Part shown: positions 17,647-28,514 of the stretch, piece by piece | Numbering within the stretch: the first letter of the stretch is position 1 | Layout: each line of letters starts with the position of its first letter | Origin: Sphaerotilus montanus | Lineage (GTDB): Bacteria; Pseudomonadota; Gammaproteobacteria; Burkholderiales; Burkholderiaceae_C | Direction of reading: 5' to 3' | Assembly: GCF_013410775.1 (NCBI RefSeq) | Contig: NZ_JACCFH010000001.1 | Location: 4,030,001-4,094,000, forward strand | Length of the DNA stretch: 64,000 nucleotides | Position numbers and translations under genes: made by a program | Notes under the pieces: generated by a model | Databases searched by the model: none | Told to the model about the DNA's origin: nothing | Seen by the model: the letters and a program-made list of their open reading frames with translations, nothing else

Positions 17647-18329
17647 GACTGGATCACTCCGTCGAGCAGGGCGATCACGCGGTCGCAGCGGCGGGTCAGG
17701 CGGCCGTCGTGCGTGGCGATGAGGAAGGACGCGCCCTCGCGGTGGCCAAGGTCGCGCATCAGGTCGAGCATCTGCTCGGCGGTGTGCGAGTCGAGGCTGG
17801 CGGTCGGCTCGTCGGCGATGACCAGCGCGGGCCGCTTCACCAGGGCGCGGGCGATGGCGACGCGCTGGCGCTGGCCGCCGGAGAGCGCGTCGGGTCGGTG
17901 CTGCGCGTGCTCCGTCAGGCCAACCGCGTCGAGCATGGCTGCCACCCGTGTGCGGCGCTCTGCGCTGGGCAGGCCAGCGAGGAACAGCGGGTAGTCCACG
18001 TTCTCCGCGACGGTCATCACCGGGATCAGGTTGAAGCCCTGGAACACGAAGCCGATCGTGTCGCGGCGCAGCAGCGTGGCGGCGTGTTCGGCGCGCGCAT
18101 CGACCGTGGCGCCGCGCAGCCGGACCTCGCCCGCGTCGGGGGCGTCGATCAGTCCAGCGAGGTTGAGGATGGTGCTCTTGCCGCTGCCGGACGGACCGGT
18201 CAGCGCGACCATCTCGCCCGCGGTCACGCGCAGGTCGACGCCTTGCAGCGCGGGAACGGTGTGCGTGCCGAGCCGGTAGGTCTTGCGCACGCCACGCAGC
18301 TCGATGACGGGTGCTGCGGGGGTGTTCAT
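17643..18329 (-). CDS. LolD/MacB-type ABC transporter ATP-binding protein
   Basis: 228 residues. Walker A GPSGSGKST, Q-loop FQGFNLIPVMT, signature LSGGQRQRVAIARAL and Walker B VIADEPTASLD are complete. The sequence belongs to the LolD/MacB/FtsE class that pairs with FtsX-type permeases. It overlaps the permease by four bases downstream and the periplasmic-protein gene by four bases upstream, so stoichiometric translation is likely. Confidence 0.93.
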   Translation of the reverse strand: MNTPAAPVIELRGVRKTYRLGTHTVPALQGVDLRVTAGEMVALTGPSGSGKSTILNLAGLIDAPDAGEVRLRGATVDARAEHAATLLRRDTIGFVFQGFNLIPVMTVAENVDYPLFLAGLPSAERRTRVAAMLDAVGLTEHAQHRPDALSGGQRQRVAIARALVKRPALVIADEPTASLDSHTAEQMLDLMRDLGHREGASFLIATHDGRLTRRCDRVIALLDGVIQS

Positions 18330-18904
18330 TGGGCAGCCTTCGCAGCGATCTTGCGGGCGGCCTCCTGGAAGGCTGCGGGCGTGCCGGCGTAGGCGGGGTG
18401 CTTCATCACCTCGTCGAGGAGGCGCCGGCCGCGTTCGCCGCGGTTGAACATCGACGGCAGCGCGAGGAACGTTCCCGCGGCCGTGAGCTTCGTTTCCAGC
18501 GCGAGCGGCACGCCACGCTCCAGCGCGTGGTCATGCGCCGGGCCGAGCAGCGCGAGCGCCTTGTCCAGCATCGCCAGCCCGTCCTCGGCGTGGTCGATTT
18601 TTTTCCACGGCAGCCAGGTGGTGCGGGCCTGCATCGCGGTGGCTGCGCCGGCATAGGCCAGCGTCAGCGGGTCGCCAGGCCGGGTGTGGTGCAGGGCCGT
18701 GAAGTCGTGCAGGGCAGGGGCGATGGCAGTGGCATCACCGTCGCTGGCGCGCCGGAAGAGGGCGACGGCGGTGGCCAGTTCGGCATTGGCCGAGGCGGCG
18801 GGTGGCGGGCTGCCGTGGTCGGCGGACCAGACGGGCAGGGCCAAGGCGGCCACCAGCACGAGCTGGCTGGCGATGAGGGCCTGGAACAGGTGGCGGCGTT
18901 GCAT
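18326..18904 (-). CDS. Exported protein, first gene of ABC/LolA-like operon
   Basis: 192 residues. A signal-like N-terminus (MQRRHLFQALIASQLVLVAA) ends near WSAD. The remainder is helical (ATAVALFRRASDGDATAIAP; DGLAMLDKALALLGPAHDHA), reminiscent of TPR-type solenoids. I do not recognise a family. The gene overlaps the ATPase gene by four bases and opens the operon, so it probably acts with the transporter in the periplasm or at the inner membrane. Its ribosome binding site GGGAG lies inside a hairpin (18915-18957). Confidence 0.72.
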   Translation of the reverse strand: MQRRHLFQALIASQLVLVAALALPVWSADHGSPPPAASANAELATAVALFRRASDGDATAIAPALHDFTALHHTRPGDPLTLAYAGAATAMQARTTWLPWKKIDHAEDGLAMLDKALALLGPAHDHALERGVPLALETKLTAAGTFLALPSMFNRGERGRRLLDEVMKHPAYAGTPAAFQEAARKIAAKAAQ

Positions 18905-18914
18905 GGTGGCGGAT

Positions 18915-18957
18915 CTCCCGGACGGGTGGCGATGACGATGGCGTCATGGTCCGGGAG
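18915..18957 (-). promoter_or_regulatory. RBS-sequestering 5' hairpin before the ABC/LolA-like operon
   Basis: Nested inverted repeats: outer arms 18915-18923 and 18949-18957 (nine bases, perfect), inner arms 18932-18937 and 18942-18947 (six bases, perfect). Read on the minus strand, the second outer arm GTCCGGGAG contains the Shine-Dalgarno GGGAG, ten to fourteen bases before ATG 18904. The fold would hide the ribosome binding site, so it may act as a translational switch, or as a DNA operator. Confidence 0.6.
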
Positions 18958-19038
18958 CCGCGCTGCAGGTGCAGCCGGTTTGCGACGAACGGTGGCTGGA
19001 CGTCGCGAACGGTCAGAAACAGGGCGTGTCGGCGGTGG

Positions 19039-19392
19039 TCAGGCCATCTTCACGGCCGTGCCGCTGACGGCGACCATCATCATCCCGTTGGTCTCGCCGA
19101 GCACTTCGTAGTCGAAGTCGATGCCGACGATGCCGTCGGCGCCGAGTTCCCTGGCGGCGGCCATCATGTCGTCGAGTGCGGCATCGCGCGCGCCGGACAG
19201 GGCGCGTTCATACCCGCCCGCGCGCCCGCCGACCACGTCGCGCACCGACGAGAACATGTCGCGGAAGATGTTCGCGCCGATGATGGCTTCGCCGTTGACG
19301 ATGCCGAGGAAGCGGTCGACGCGGGCGCCTTCACCGGTCGGCACGACCGTGGCGAGGAAAAAGCCGTCGTCCTTCTTTGAAAACCAGCCCAT
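19039..19392 (-). CDS. YbjQ family (DUF74) protein
   Basis: 117 residues from ATG 19392 (MGWFSKKDDGFFLATVVPTG). The segments GEAIIGANIFRDMFSSVRDV, ARELGADGIVGIDFDYEVLG and VAVSGTAVKMA match the YbjQ/UPF0145 fold, a small pentameric protein sometimes called heavy-metal binding. Function is not established. It follows the HerA-like gene by about 50 bases on the same strand and may be co-transcribed. Confidence 0.9.
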   Translation of the reverse strand: MGWFSKKDDGFFLATVVPTGEGARVDRFLGIVNGEAIIGANIFRDMFSSVRDVVGGRAGGYERALSGARDAALDDMMAAARELGADGIVGIDFDYEVLGETNGMMMVAVSGTAVKMA

Positions 19393-19442
19393 GGGGTACT
19401 CCTTGGATTGAACGGTGGAAAGGTCCGTGGTGCCGACCGTGC

Positions 19443-21005
<1,563 letters not shown>

Positions 21006-21043
21006 ATTTGGTTCTCCGGGTCGGGCACGCGGCGCGGCAAAAG

Positions 21044-21049
21044 TAAAAT
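21044..21049 (+). promoter_or_regulatory. Possible -10 box for yebC
   Basis: TAAAAT 37 bases before the yebC start, followed downstream by the ribosome binding site CAGGAG. No clear -35 hexamer, so tentative. Confidence 0.3.
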
Positions 21050-21085
21050 GGCAGTCTAACGAACTCAGCGCATCCAGGAGCATTC

Positions 21086-21811
21086 ATGGCCGGTCATTCC
21101 AAGTGGGCCAATATCCAGCATCGAAAAGGCCGCCAGGACGAGAAGCGCGGCAAGATCTGGACCCGCATCATCCGTGAGATCACGGTCGCTGCGCGGCAAG
21201 GTGGCTCCGACATCGGCACCAACCCGCGCCTGCGGCTGGCCATCGAGAAGGCCAAGGCCGCCAACATGCCGGCGGACCGCATCAAGTACAACATCGACAA
21301 GGCCAGCGGCAACCTCGAAGGCATCAACTACGAGGAAATCCGCTACGAGGGCTACGGCATCGGGGGTGCGGCCATCATCATCGACACGATGACCGACAAC
21401 CGCGTGCGCACGGTGGCCGAAGTGCGCCACGCCTTCAGCAAGTACGGCGGCAACCTGGGCACGGATGGCTCGGTGGCCTTCCAGTTCAAGCACTGCGGCC
21501 AGCTGGTGTTCGCGCCGGGCACGGACGAGGACAAGGTCATGGACGTGGCGCTGGAGTCGGGCGCCGAGGACGTCATCACCGACGAGGACGGCGCCATCGA
21601 GGTGCTGACCTCACCGCCGGACTTCGAGGCGGTCAAGGCGGCGCTCGAAGCGGCTGGCCTGGTGGCGGAAATCGCCGGCGTGACGATGCGGGCCGAGAAC
21701 ACGGTCGCGCTGGCAGGCGACGACGCCCAGCGCATGCAGAAGCTGCTCGACGTCATCGAGGACCTCGACGACGTGCAGGATGTCTATCACAACGCCGAAC
21801 TGGGCGACTGA
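21086..21811 (+). CDS. yebC: YebC/PmpR-family regulator/translation factor
   Basis: 241 residues. The N-terminus [20 protein letters not shown] is the family hallmark. [32 protein letters not shown] and [20 protein letters not shown] are all conserved. YebC proteins were described as DNA-binding regulators and, more recently, as ribosome-associated factors that help at difficult sequences such as proline runs. CAGGAG lies just before ATG 21086. It heads the plus-strand housekeeping run with purD. Confidence 0.95.
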   Translation: MAGHSKWANIQHRKGRQDEKRGKIWTRIIREITVAARQGGSDIGTNPRLRLAIEKAKAANMPADRIKYNIDKASGNLEGINYEEIRYEGYGIGGAAIIIDTMTDNRVRTVAEVRHAFSKYGGNLGTDGSVAFQFKHCGQLVFAPGTDEDKVMDVALESGAEDVITDEDGAIEVLTSPPDFEAVKAALEAAGLVAEIAGVTMRAENTVALAGDDAQRMQKLLDVIEDLDDVQDVYHNAELGD

Positions 21812-21900
21812 GCAGACGGACAAGGTAGGATTCCGAGGCGGGGACCGGATGCCAGGCGCGTCCGGGTTCAGTTTCCAGACAAGATGATGAAGAAAGTCCC

Positions 21901-23196
21901 ATGAAAGTTCTCGTGATAGGCGGCGGTGGCCGTGAGCATGCACTGGCCTGGAAGCTGGCCCAGTCCACCCGTGTCCACAAGGTGTTCGTGGCACCTGGCA
22001 ATGGCGGCACCGCGCTGGATCCGCGCATGACGAACGTGCCGATCTCGGACGTGGCCGCGCTGGCCGACTTCGCGCAGGCCGAGAAGATCGGCATGACGGT
22101 GGTCGGCCCCGAGGTGTCGCTGGCGGCGGGTGTGGTGGACGAGTTCCGCGCCCGGGGCCTGCGCATCTTCGGCCCGACGCAGGCGGCCGCGCAGCTCGAA
22201 AGCTCCAAGGCGTTTGCCAAGGACTTCATGAAGCGGCACAAGATCCCGACCGCCGCCTACGAGACCTTCAGCGACGCGGTGCAGGCCCACGCCTATGTGG
22301 ACCGCATGGGCGCGCCCATCGTCATCAAGGCCGACGGTCTGGCCGCCGGCAAGGGTGTGGTCGTGGCGATGTCGCTGGAAGAAGCGCACCAGGCGGTCGA
22401 CTGGATGCTGCTCGACAACAAGCTCGGCGTGCAGCACAACGCCGACGGCGCCCGCGTCGTGATCGAGGAGTTCCTCGTCGGCGAGGAGGCCAGCTTCATC
22501 GTGATGGTGGACGGCCGCAACATCCTCGCACTGGCCACCAGCCAGGACCACAAGCGCCTGCTCGACGGCGACCAAGGCCCGAACACGGGCGGCATGGGCG
22601 CGTACTCGCCCGCACCGGTCGTCACGCCGAACATCCACGCCAAGGTGATGCAGGACATCATCCGCCCGACCGTGGAAGGCATGCGCCGCGACGGCATTCC
22701 CTTCACCGGCTTCCTCTATGCCGGTCTGATGATCGACGCCAAGGGCGGCGTGAAGACGCTGGAGTTCAACACCCGCATGGGTGACCCGGAAACCCAGCCG
22801 ATCATGATGCGGCTCAAGAGTGACTTCCTGCAGGTGCTGCAGCACGCCACCGACGGCACGCTCGACCAGGTCACGCTCGACTGGGACCGCCGTGTCGCGC
22901 TCGGTGTCGTGATGGCCGCGGCCGGCTATCCGCTGGACCCGAAGAAGGGCGATGCCATCCGTGGCATCCCTGCGGAAGCCGAAGACTGCAAGGTCTTCCA
23001 CGCCGGCACCGCAAGCGGCCCGGCCGGCGGCGTCGTGACCAGCGGCGGACGCGTGCTCTGCGTCACCGCGCTGGGCGACTCGGTGCGCAATGCGCAGCAG
23101 CGCGCCTACGACGCCACGCAGTCGATCCAGTACGCCGGCATGCAGTACCGCCGCGACATCGGCTACCGCGCCATCAAGCGCGCGCCGCACGCCTGA
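21901..23196 (+). CDS. purD: Phosphoribosylamine-glycine ligase (GARS)
   Basis: 431 residues, standard length. ATP-grasp enzyme of purine synthesis joining glycine to 5-phosphoribosylamine. [20 protein letters not shown] at the N-terminus, [38 protein letters not shown] and [20 protein letters not shown] are canonical. Ninety bases separate it from yebC, and hemF follows after seventeen bases. Confidence 0.97.
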   Translation: MKVLVIGGGGREHALAWKLAQSTRVHKVFVAPGNGGTALDPRMTNVPISDVAALADFAQAEKIGMTVVGPEVSLAAGVVDEFRARGLRIFGPTQAAAQLESSKAFAKDFMKRHKIPTAAYETFSDAVQAHAYVDRMGAPIVIKADGLAAGKGVVVAMSLEEAHQAVDWMLLDNKLGVQHNADGARVVIEEFLVGEEASFIVMVDGRNILALATSQDHKRLLDGDQGPNTGGMGAYSPAPVVTPNIHAKVMQDIIRPTVEGMRRDGIPFTGFLYAGLMIDAKGGVKTLEFNTRMGDPETQPIMMRLKSDFLQVLQHATDGTLDQVTLDWDRRVALGVVMAAAGYPLDPKKGDAIRGIPAEAEDCKVFHAGTASGPAGGVVTSGGRVLCVTALGDSVRNAQQRAYDATQSIQYAGMQYRRDIGYRAIKRAPHA

Positions 23197-23213
23197 GCCT
23201 GACCGGGACCGCC

Positions 23214-24197
23214 ATGACGACCGACGACACGACGCAGCCCGATGCACTGTCCAATGCCGAGGTGCGGGCCTACCTGCTGGGCCTGCAGCAGTCGATCTGC
23301 GACGCGGTCGGCGCCGAGGACGGCCAGACGTTCATCACCGACGCCTGGGAGCGCCCGCCCGGCGGCAAGCTCGCTGGCGCGGGCATCACCCGGCTGATCG
23401 AGAACGGCGGCCTGCTGGAGCGCGGCGGCTGCGCGTTCTCGCAGGTGCGTGGCACGGCGTTGCCTCCGTCCGCGACACAGCACCGGCCGGAACTCGCCGG
23501 TGCGCCGTTCGAGGCGATGGGCGTGTCGCTGGTCTTCCATCCGCGCAACCCGTACGTCCCGACCGTGCACATGAACGTGCGCATGCTCTCGGCCACGCCC
23601 ACCGAAGGGCCGCTCGCCGGGCAGACCGTGCGCTGGTTCGGCGGCGGCATGGACCTGACGCCGTACTACGGGTTCGAGGACGACGCGGTGCATTTCCACC
23701 AGGCGTGTCGCGACGCGCTCGCACCGCACGATCCGGCGCTCTATCCGCGCTTCAAGACCTGGTGCGACGAGTACTTCTTCCTGAAGCACCGCAACGAGCC
23801 GCGCGGCATCGGCGGCATCTTCTTCGACGACTTCTCGGCGCTCGGTGCGCAGGGCAGCTTCGCGATGCTGAAGGACGTGGGCGACGCGCTGCTCAAGGGC
23901 TGGCTGCCGATCGCCCGGCGCCGCCGCGACACCCCGTACGGCGAGCGCGAGCGCGACTTCCAGGCCTACCGGCGCGGCCGCTATGTCGAGTTCAACCTCG
24001 TCTGGGACCGTGGCACGCTGTTCGGGCTGCAGTCGGGCGGGCGCACCGAGTCGATCCTGATGTCGATGCCGCCGCAGGTGACCTGGCGCTACCAGTGGGC
24101 GCCCGAGCCGGGCACGCCCGAGGCGCGGCTCTACAGCGATTTCCTGCGCCCGCGCGACTGGCTGGCGCTGACCGACACCGGTGCCGATGGCCGTTGA
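23214..24197 (+). CDS. hemF: Oxygen-dependent coproporphyrinogen III oxidase
   Basis: 327 residues. Oxidative decarboxylation of coproporphyrinogen III to protoporphyrinogen IX in haem synthesis, needing O2. [46 protein letters not shown] and [19 protein letters not shown] are family signatures, including the conserved histidines and the substrate-binding loop. Its end overlaps nadD by eleven bases, suggesting translational coupling. Confidence 0.97.
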   Translation: MTTDDTTQPDALSNAEVRAYLLGLQQSICDAVGAEDGQTFITDAWERPPGGKLAGAGITRLIENGGLLERGGCAFSQVRGTALPPSATQHRPELAGAPFEAMGVSLVFHPRNPYVPTVHMNVRMLSATPTEGPLAGQTVRWFGGGMDLTPYYGFEDDAVHFHQACRDALAPHDPALYPRFKTWCDEYFFLKHRNEPRGIGGIFFDDFSALGAQGSFAMLKDVGDALLKGWLPIARRRRDTPYGERERDFQAYRRGRYVEFNLVWDRGTLFGLQSGGRTESILMSMPPQVTWRYQWAPEPGTPEARLYSDFLRPRDWLALTDTGADGR

Positions 24198-24822
24198 ACC
24201 CCGGCGCATCGGGCTCTACGGCGGCAGCTTCGACCCGGTGCACCAGGCGCACCGCGTGCTGGCCGACACCGCCCTGGCCCAGCTCGCGCTGGACGAGTTG
24301 CGCTGGATCCCGGTCGGTCAGCCGTGGCAGAAAACCCGTCGTCTGGCACCCGCCGAACACCGCGCCGAGATGGTCGCGCTGGCAATCAGCGACAATCCCG
24401 CTTTCGTGCTCGAAAAGTGCGAGGTCGAACGGACCGGTCCGAGCTACACGCTGGACACCGTGACCCTGCTGCAGCAGCGCGAACGGCACCCGGCCCGCTG
24501 GTTTCTGATCATCGGGCAGGACCAGCTGGCGGGCTTCTGTACCTGGCATGGCTGGGCCGAGCTGCTGCAGCGGGTGACGCTGGCGGTGGCGGGGCGCGCA
24601 GGCGTTCCGGTGCAGGCCCCGGCTGAACTATCGAACACCGGACACCGCATCGTGGCACTCGACATGCCGTCGATGTCGGTGTCTTCGACTGAATTGAGGC
24701 ACCGGCTCGCCGCAGGCGAGTCGGCGACTTCACTGGCCCCCCGGATGGTGGCGCCGGTCGTGGCGCGCTATATTGATCGCCACGGGCTGTACCGAATCAA
24801 CCCACCCTCTCCTCAATCCTGA
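24187..24822 (+). CDS. nadD: Nicotinate-nucleotide adenylyltransferase
   Basis: 211 residues from ATG 24187 (a GTG at 24181 would add two). Adenylates nicotinate mononucleotide in NAD synthesis. [14 protein letters not shown] carries the nucleotidyl-transferase GxFxPxHxxH motif, [20 protein letters not shown] is the family core, and [10 protein letters not shown] is the ISSTxIR-type phosphate-binding motif. Its start lies inside the end of hemF and rsfS follows after 26 bases, the usual nadD-rsfS pairing. Confidence 0.95.
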   Translation: MAVEPRRIGLYGGSFDPVHQAHRVLADTALAQLALDELRWIPVGQPWQKTRRLAPAEHRAEMVALAISDNPAFVLEKCEVERTGPSYTLDTVTLLQQRERHPARWFLIIGQDQLAGFCTWHGWAELLQRVTLAVAGRAGVPVQAPAELSNTGHRIVALDMPSMSVSSTELRHRLAAGESATSLAPRMVAPVVARYIDRHGLYRINPPSPQS

Positions 24823-24848
24823 ATCCCCTGGAACAAGAACGGCGCTGA

Positions 24849-25523
24849 ATGGACATCCGCAAGCTGCAACGCACCATCGTCGATGGTCTCGAAGATGTGA
24901 AGGCCCAAGACATCGTGGTCTTCAACACCGAACACCTCTCGGCGATGTTCGAGCGCGTCGTCATCGCCTCGGGCACGAGCAACCGGCAGACCAAGTCGCT
25001 CGCCGCCAGCGTGCGCGACAAGGTCAAGTCGCTCGGGGGTGACATCCTGAGCGTCGAAGGCGAAGACAACGGTGAATGGATCATCGTGGACTGCGGCGCT
25101 GCCGTGGTGCACGTCATGCAACCCGCCATCCGCCAGTACTACCACCTCGAAGAGATCTGGGGCGGCAAGCCGGTGCGCCTCAAGCTCGCCAGCGCGACGC
25201 AAGGTCTGGTCAAGGCTTCGCGCGACGAGGACGAAGACGAGGACGACGCGCCCGCCGCACCGGCCCGCAAGGCCGCGCCGCGCAAGCGTTCGTCGTCCGC
25301 AGCGGAAGCGGCGGCTGACGTGAAGAAGCCCGCCGCCAAGAAGGCACCGGCGCGCAAGACCGCCGCGACCTCGGCCACTGGCACCGTCGCCCGCAAGGCC
25401 CCGGCCCGCAAGACCGCTGCCGGCGCCGCGCAGAAGATCAAGACCGTCGTGATCAACGCGCCCGACCGCGAGCGCAAGGCCCCCGCCCGCAAGAAGGCCG
25501 CCGCGCCCAAGCGCAGCGCCTGA
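24849..25523 (+). CDS. rsfS: Ribosomal silencing factor RsfS with long Lys/Ala-rich tail
   Basis: 224 residues, roughly twice the usual size. Residues 1-115 are a normal RsfS (LQRTIVDGLEDVKAQDIVVF, GEDNGEWIIVDCGAAVVHVM), which binds ribosomal protein uL14 and blocks subunit joining in starvation. An acidic patch EDEDEDD (127-133) follows, then about 90 residues of Ala/Lys/Pro repeats built on PARKTAA- and KAPARK-like units, resembling histone H1-like tails. The tail is in frame with normal codon use and the stop precedes rlmH by 21 bases, so it is not a sequencing artefact by appearance. Confidence 0.95.
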   Translation: MDIRKLQRTIVDGLEDVKAQDIVVFNTEHLSAMFERVVIASGTSNRQTKSLAASVRDKVKSLGGDILSVEGEDNGEWIIVDCGAAVVHVMQPAIRQYYHLEEIWGGKPVRLKLASATQGLVKASRDEDEDEDDAPAAPARKAAPRKRSSSAAEAAADVKKPAAKKAPARKTAATSATGTVARKAPARKTAAGAAQKIKTVVINAPDRERKAPARKKAAAPKRSA

Positions 25524-25544
25524 TGCCCGTGCGGTGAGTCGCCC

Positions 25545-26015
25545 TTGAAGCTGCACCTCGTCGCTGTCGGCCAGAAGATGCCGGACTGGGCCGAGACGGC
25601 CTACGCGGACTACGCCAAGCGTTTTCCGCCGGACTGCCGTCTCGAACTGAAGGCCGTCAAGACCGAGCCCCGCACCAGCGGCAAGCCGGTCGAGGCGCTG
25701 ATGGCCGCGGAGCGGGTGCGCATCGAGGCGGCGCTGCCCAAGGGCGTGCGCCGGGTCGTGCTCGACGAGCGCGGCACGCGGGTCACCACCGTGGCGCTGG
25801 CCGAGCGGCTGAAGGTCTGGCAGCACGACGGCCGCGACGTAGCGCTGGTCATCGGCGGGCCGGACGGACTCGACCCCGAGTTGCGCGCCAGCGCGGACGA
25901 ACTGCTGCGCCTGTCCGACCTGACGCTGCCGCACGCCTTCGTGCGCGTGATGCTGGCCGAGGCGCTCTACCGGGCCTGGTCCGTCACGGTCGGACACCCC
26001 TACCACCGCGAGTGA
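25545..26015 (+). CDS. rlmH: 23S rRNA (pseudouridine1915-N3)-methyltransferase
   Basis: 156 residues, standard size. SPOUT-class methyltransferase modifying helix 69 of 23S r[22 protein letters not shown] at the N-terminus, [18 protein letters not shown] (knot SAM site) and [20 protein letters not shown] with the terminal HPYHRE are canonical. The start codon at 25545 appears to be a non-ATG codon (TTG). It follows rsfS by 21 bases. Confidence 0.96.
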   Translation: MKLHLVAVGQKMPDWAETAYADYAKRFPPDCRLELKAVKTEPRTSGKPVEALMAAERVRIEAALPKGVRRVVLDERGTRVTTVALAERLKVWQHDGRDVALVIGGPDGLDPELRASADELLRLSDLTLPHAFVRVMLAEALYRAWSVTVGHPYHRE

Positions 26016-26068
26016 TCTCACCGCGAATGAACCCGAAGTGAGCCGGCGCTGACCGCGCCGAGACGACG

Positions 26069-26671
26069 ATGACCCGCTGGATCTACCTCGCCTCGCAAAG
26101 CCCGCGCCGCCGCCAGTTGCTCGACCAGATCGGCGTGCGGCACGAGTTGCTGCTGCCCGGCCCGGACGAGGACGCCGAGGCGCTCGAAACCGTGCGCCCG
26201 AACGAAGCCCCGCGCGCCTACGTGCAGCGCGTGACGCTGGCCAAGCTGGACGCCGCCCGCGCCCGCCTGCAGCGCGCCGGCCTGCCCGCCGCACCCATCC
26301 TCTGCGCCGACACGACGGTCGCGCTCGGCCGCCGCATCCTGGGCAAGCCGGCCGACGCCGACGAGGCCTGCGAGATGCTCGGCGCGCTGGCCGGACACGA
26401 ACACCGCGTCCTCACCGCCGTGGCGCTGGCCGATGGCGAGCGCGTGCTGCAAGGCCTCAGCGTCTCGCGCGTGCGCTTCGCGCCGGTGGACGCCGCGCAC
26501 ATCGCCGCCTATGTCGCCACCGGCGAGCCGATGGGCAAGGCTGGCGCGTATGCCATCCAGAGTGGCGCGGCCACCTGGGTCGAGCGGATCGCCGGCAGTT
26601 ATTCGGGCATCATGGGATTGCCCCTGTTCGAGACAGCCCGTCTGCTGCGGGACGCGGGCTGGTCCCTCTGA
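26069..26671 (+). CDS. maf: Maf-type nucleoside triphosphate pyrophosphatase
   Basis: 200 residues. House-cleaning pyrophosphatase acting on non-canonical or UTP/TTP-like nucleotides. [47 protein letters not shown] and [19 protein letters not shown] are typical, with the catalytic Asp in CADT. It lies between rlmH and rng, the common order in Burkholderiales. Confidence 0.95.
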   Translation: MTRWIYLASQSPRRRQLLDQIGVRHELLLPGPDEDAEALETVRPNEAPRAYVQRVTLAKLDAARARLQRAGLPAAPILCADTTVALGRRILGKPADADEACEMLGALAGHEHRVLTAVALADGERVLQGLSVSRVRFAPVDAAHIAAYVATGEPMGKAGAYAIQSGAATWVERIAGSYSGIMGLPLFETARLLRDAGWSL

Positions 26672-26696
26672 ACCCACAAGAACATTGAAAAGTCCC

Positions 26697-28178
26697 ATGC
26701 AAGACATCTTGGTGAACTGGTCGCCGCAGGAGACGCGCGTGGCCATCGTCGAACACGGCGCGGTGCAGGAACTGCACGTCGAGCGCACGCTGGAGCGCGG
26801 CCTCGTTGGCAACATCTACGCCGGCAAGGTCGCCCGTGTGCTGCCCGGCATGCAGAGCGCCTTCATCGACATCGGGCTGGAGCGCGCGGCCTTCCTGCAC
26901 GTCGCCGATGTGCAGGTCGCCGGGCAGACCGGCCGCGGTCACCACGCCGAGACGGGCACGATGCCGCCGATCGAGAAGCTGGTCTACGAAGGCCAGACGC
27001 TGGTGGTGCAGGTCATCAAGGACCCCATCGGCACCAAGGGCGCGCGGCTGTCCACGCAGGTCAGCGTGGCCGGCCGGCTGCTGGTGCACCTGCCGCAGGA
27101 TGACCACATCGGCATCTCGCAGAAGATCGGCTCGCACGAGCTGCGCGAGCAGCTGCGCCAGCGCATGGGCGTGCTGGTCGGCAACCGGGAGACGGGCGGG
27201 GGAGGGGGCTTCATCCTGCGCACCAACGCCGAGGACGCGACCGACGACGAGCTGGCCGAAGACATCGCCTACCTGCGCAAGACCTGGACCACGATCCGCG
27301 CGCAGGCGCTGAAATCGCCGCCCGGCTCGCTGCTGCACGAGGACCTGAACCTCGTCCAGCGGGTGCTGCGCGATCTGGTGGACGAGCGCACGGCGACCAT
27401 CCGCATCGACTCGCGCATGCAGTTCGACGCGCTGCGTTCCTTCGGCCAGCAGTTCACGCCGAGTTCGGTGAACCGCCTGCAGCACTACAAGGGCGAGCGG
27501 CCGATCTTCGACCTGTTCGGCATCGACCAGGAAATCGAGAAGGCGCTGGCCCGGCGCGTCGATCTGAAGTCGGGTGGCTACCTCGTCGTCGACCAGACCG
27601 AGGCGCTGACGACGATCGACGTCAACACTGGCGGCTATGTCGGTGCGCGCAACTTCGACGACACGATCTTCAAGACCAACCTGGAAGCGGCGCAGGCCAT
27701 CGCGCGGCAGCTGCGGCTGCGCAATCTGGGCGGGATCATCATCCTCGACTTCATCGACATGACCCGCGCCGACCACCAGGAGCAGGTGGTGTCGGAGCTG
27801 CGCAAGCAGCTCGCCCGCGACCGCACCAAGATCACGATCAGCGGCTTCACGCAGCTCGGCCTGATCGAGATGACGCGCAAGCGCACCCGCGAATCGCTGG
27901 CGCACATGCTCTGCCAGCCCTGCCCGACCTGTGGCGGGCGCGGGCAGGTGAAGACGCCGCGCTCGGTCTGCTACGACATCCTGCGCGAGATCCTGCGCGA
28001 GGCGCGGCAGTTCAATCCCAAGGAATTCCGTGTCATCGCCTGCCCGTCGGTGATCGAGATGCTGCTCGACGAGGAAAGCACCCACCTGGCCGGCCTGAGC
28101 GACTTCATCGGCAAGCCGATCTCGCTGCAGGCGGAGGCGACGGTGAATCCCGAGCAGTACGACATCGTGCTGATGTGA
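26697..28178 (+). CDS. rng: Ribonuclease G
   Basis: 493 residues from ATG 26697 (MQDILVNWSPQETRVAIVE); the frame is open further upstream inside maf but homologues begin here. Endoribonuclease maturing 16S rRNA 5' ends and decaying mRNA. It has an S1 domain (about 35-125; RGLVGNIYAGKVARVLPGMQ, SAFIDIG), the DNase I-like catalytic motif with metal-binding Asp (TTIDVNTGGYVG; ILDFIDM) and the Zn-link CQPCPTCGGRG. Size fits RNase G, without the long RNase E scaffold. Confidence 0.97.
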   Translation: MQDILVNWSPQETRVAIVEHGAVQELHVERTLERGLVGNIYAGKVARVLPGMQSAFIDIGLERAAFLHVADVQVAGQTGRGHHAETGTMPPIEKLVYEGQTLVVQVIKDPIGTKGARLSTQVSVAGRLLVHLPQDDHIGISQKIGSHELREQLRQRMGVLVGNRETGGGGGFILRTNAEDATDDELAEDIAYLRKTWTTIRAQALKSPPGSLLHEDLNLVQRVLRDLVDERTATIRIDSRMQFDALRSFGQQFTPSSVNRLQHYKGERPIFDLFGIDQEIEKALARRVDLKSGGYLVVDQTEALTTIDVNTGGYVGARNFDDTIFKTNLEAAQAIARQLRLRNLGGIIILDFIDMTRADHQEQVVSELRKQLARDRTKITISGFTQLGLIEMTRKRTRESLAHMLCQPCPTCGGRGQVKTPRSVCYDILREILREARQFNPKEFRVIACPSVIEMLLDEESTHLAGLSDFIGKPISLQAEATVNPEQYDIVLM

Positions 28179-28193
28179 GCGGCGGCCGGTGCC

Positions 28194-28514
28194 ATGCAAC
28201 ACCAGGACCTCCTCGACCCTGACGCGCTGCGCCTCGCGCTGGCCGAACTGCCGCTGTGGACCCTGGACACGGAGCGCGGCACGCTGACCCGGCGCCTGCG
28301 CTTCGCCAGCTTCGCCGAAGCCTTCGGCTTCATGGCCGAGATCGCGCTGCACGCCGAGCGCCACGACCACCACCCCGAGTGGTTCAACGTCTACAACCGG
28401 GTCGATGTGGCGTGGACCAGCCACGACGTGCAGGGCGTGTCGGCGCGGGATGTGGTGATGGCGCGGCTGTGTGACGCGGCGGCGGCACGCCGTTTGCAAA
28501 CCCCCGCCCCATGA
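28194..28514 (+). CDS. phhB: 4a-hydroxytetrahydrobiopterin dehydratase (PCD/PhhB)
   Basis: 106 residues. Dehydrates 4a-hydroxytetrahydropterin, recycling the cofactor of aromatic amino acid hydroxylases. The core HAERHDHHPEWFNVYNRVDV carries the conserved catalytic histidines, and WTSHDVQGVSARD is typical. It follows rng by fifteen bases and overlaps the YitT gene by four bases. Confidence 0.93.
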   Translation: MQHQDLLDPDALRLALAELPLWTLDTERGTLTRRLRFASFAEAFGFMAEIALHAERHDHHPEWFNVYNRVDVAWTSHDVQGVSARDVVMARLCDAAAARRLQTPAP

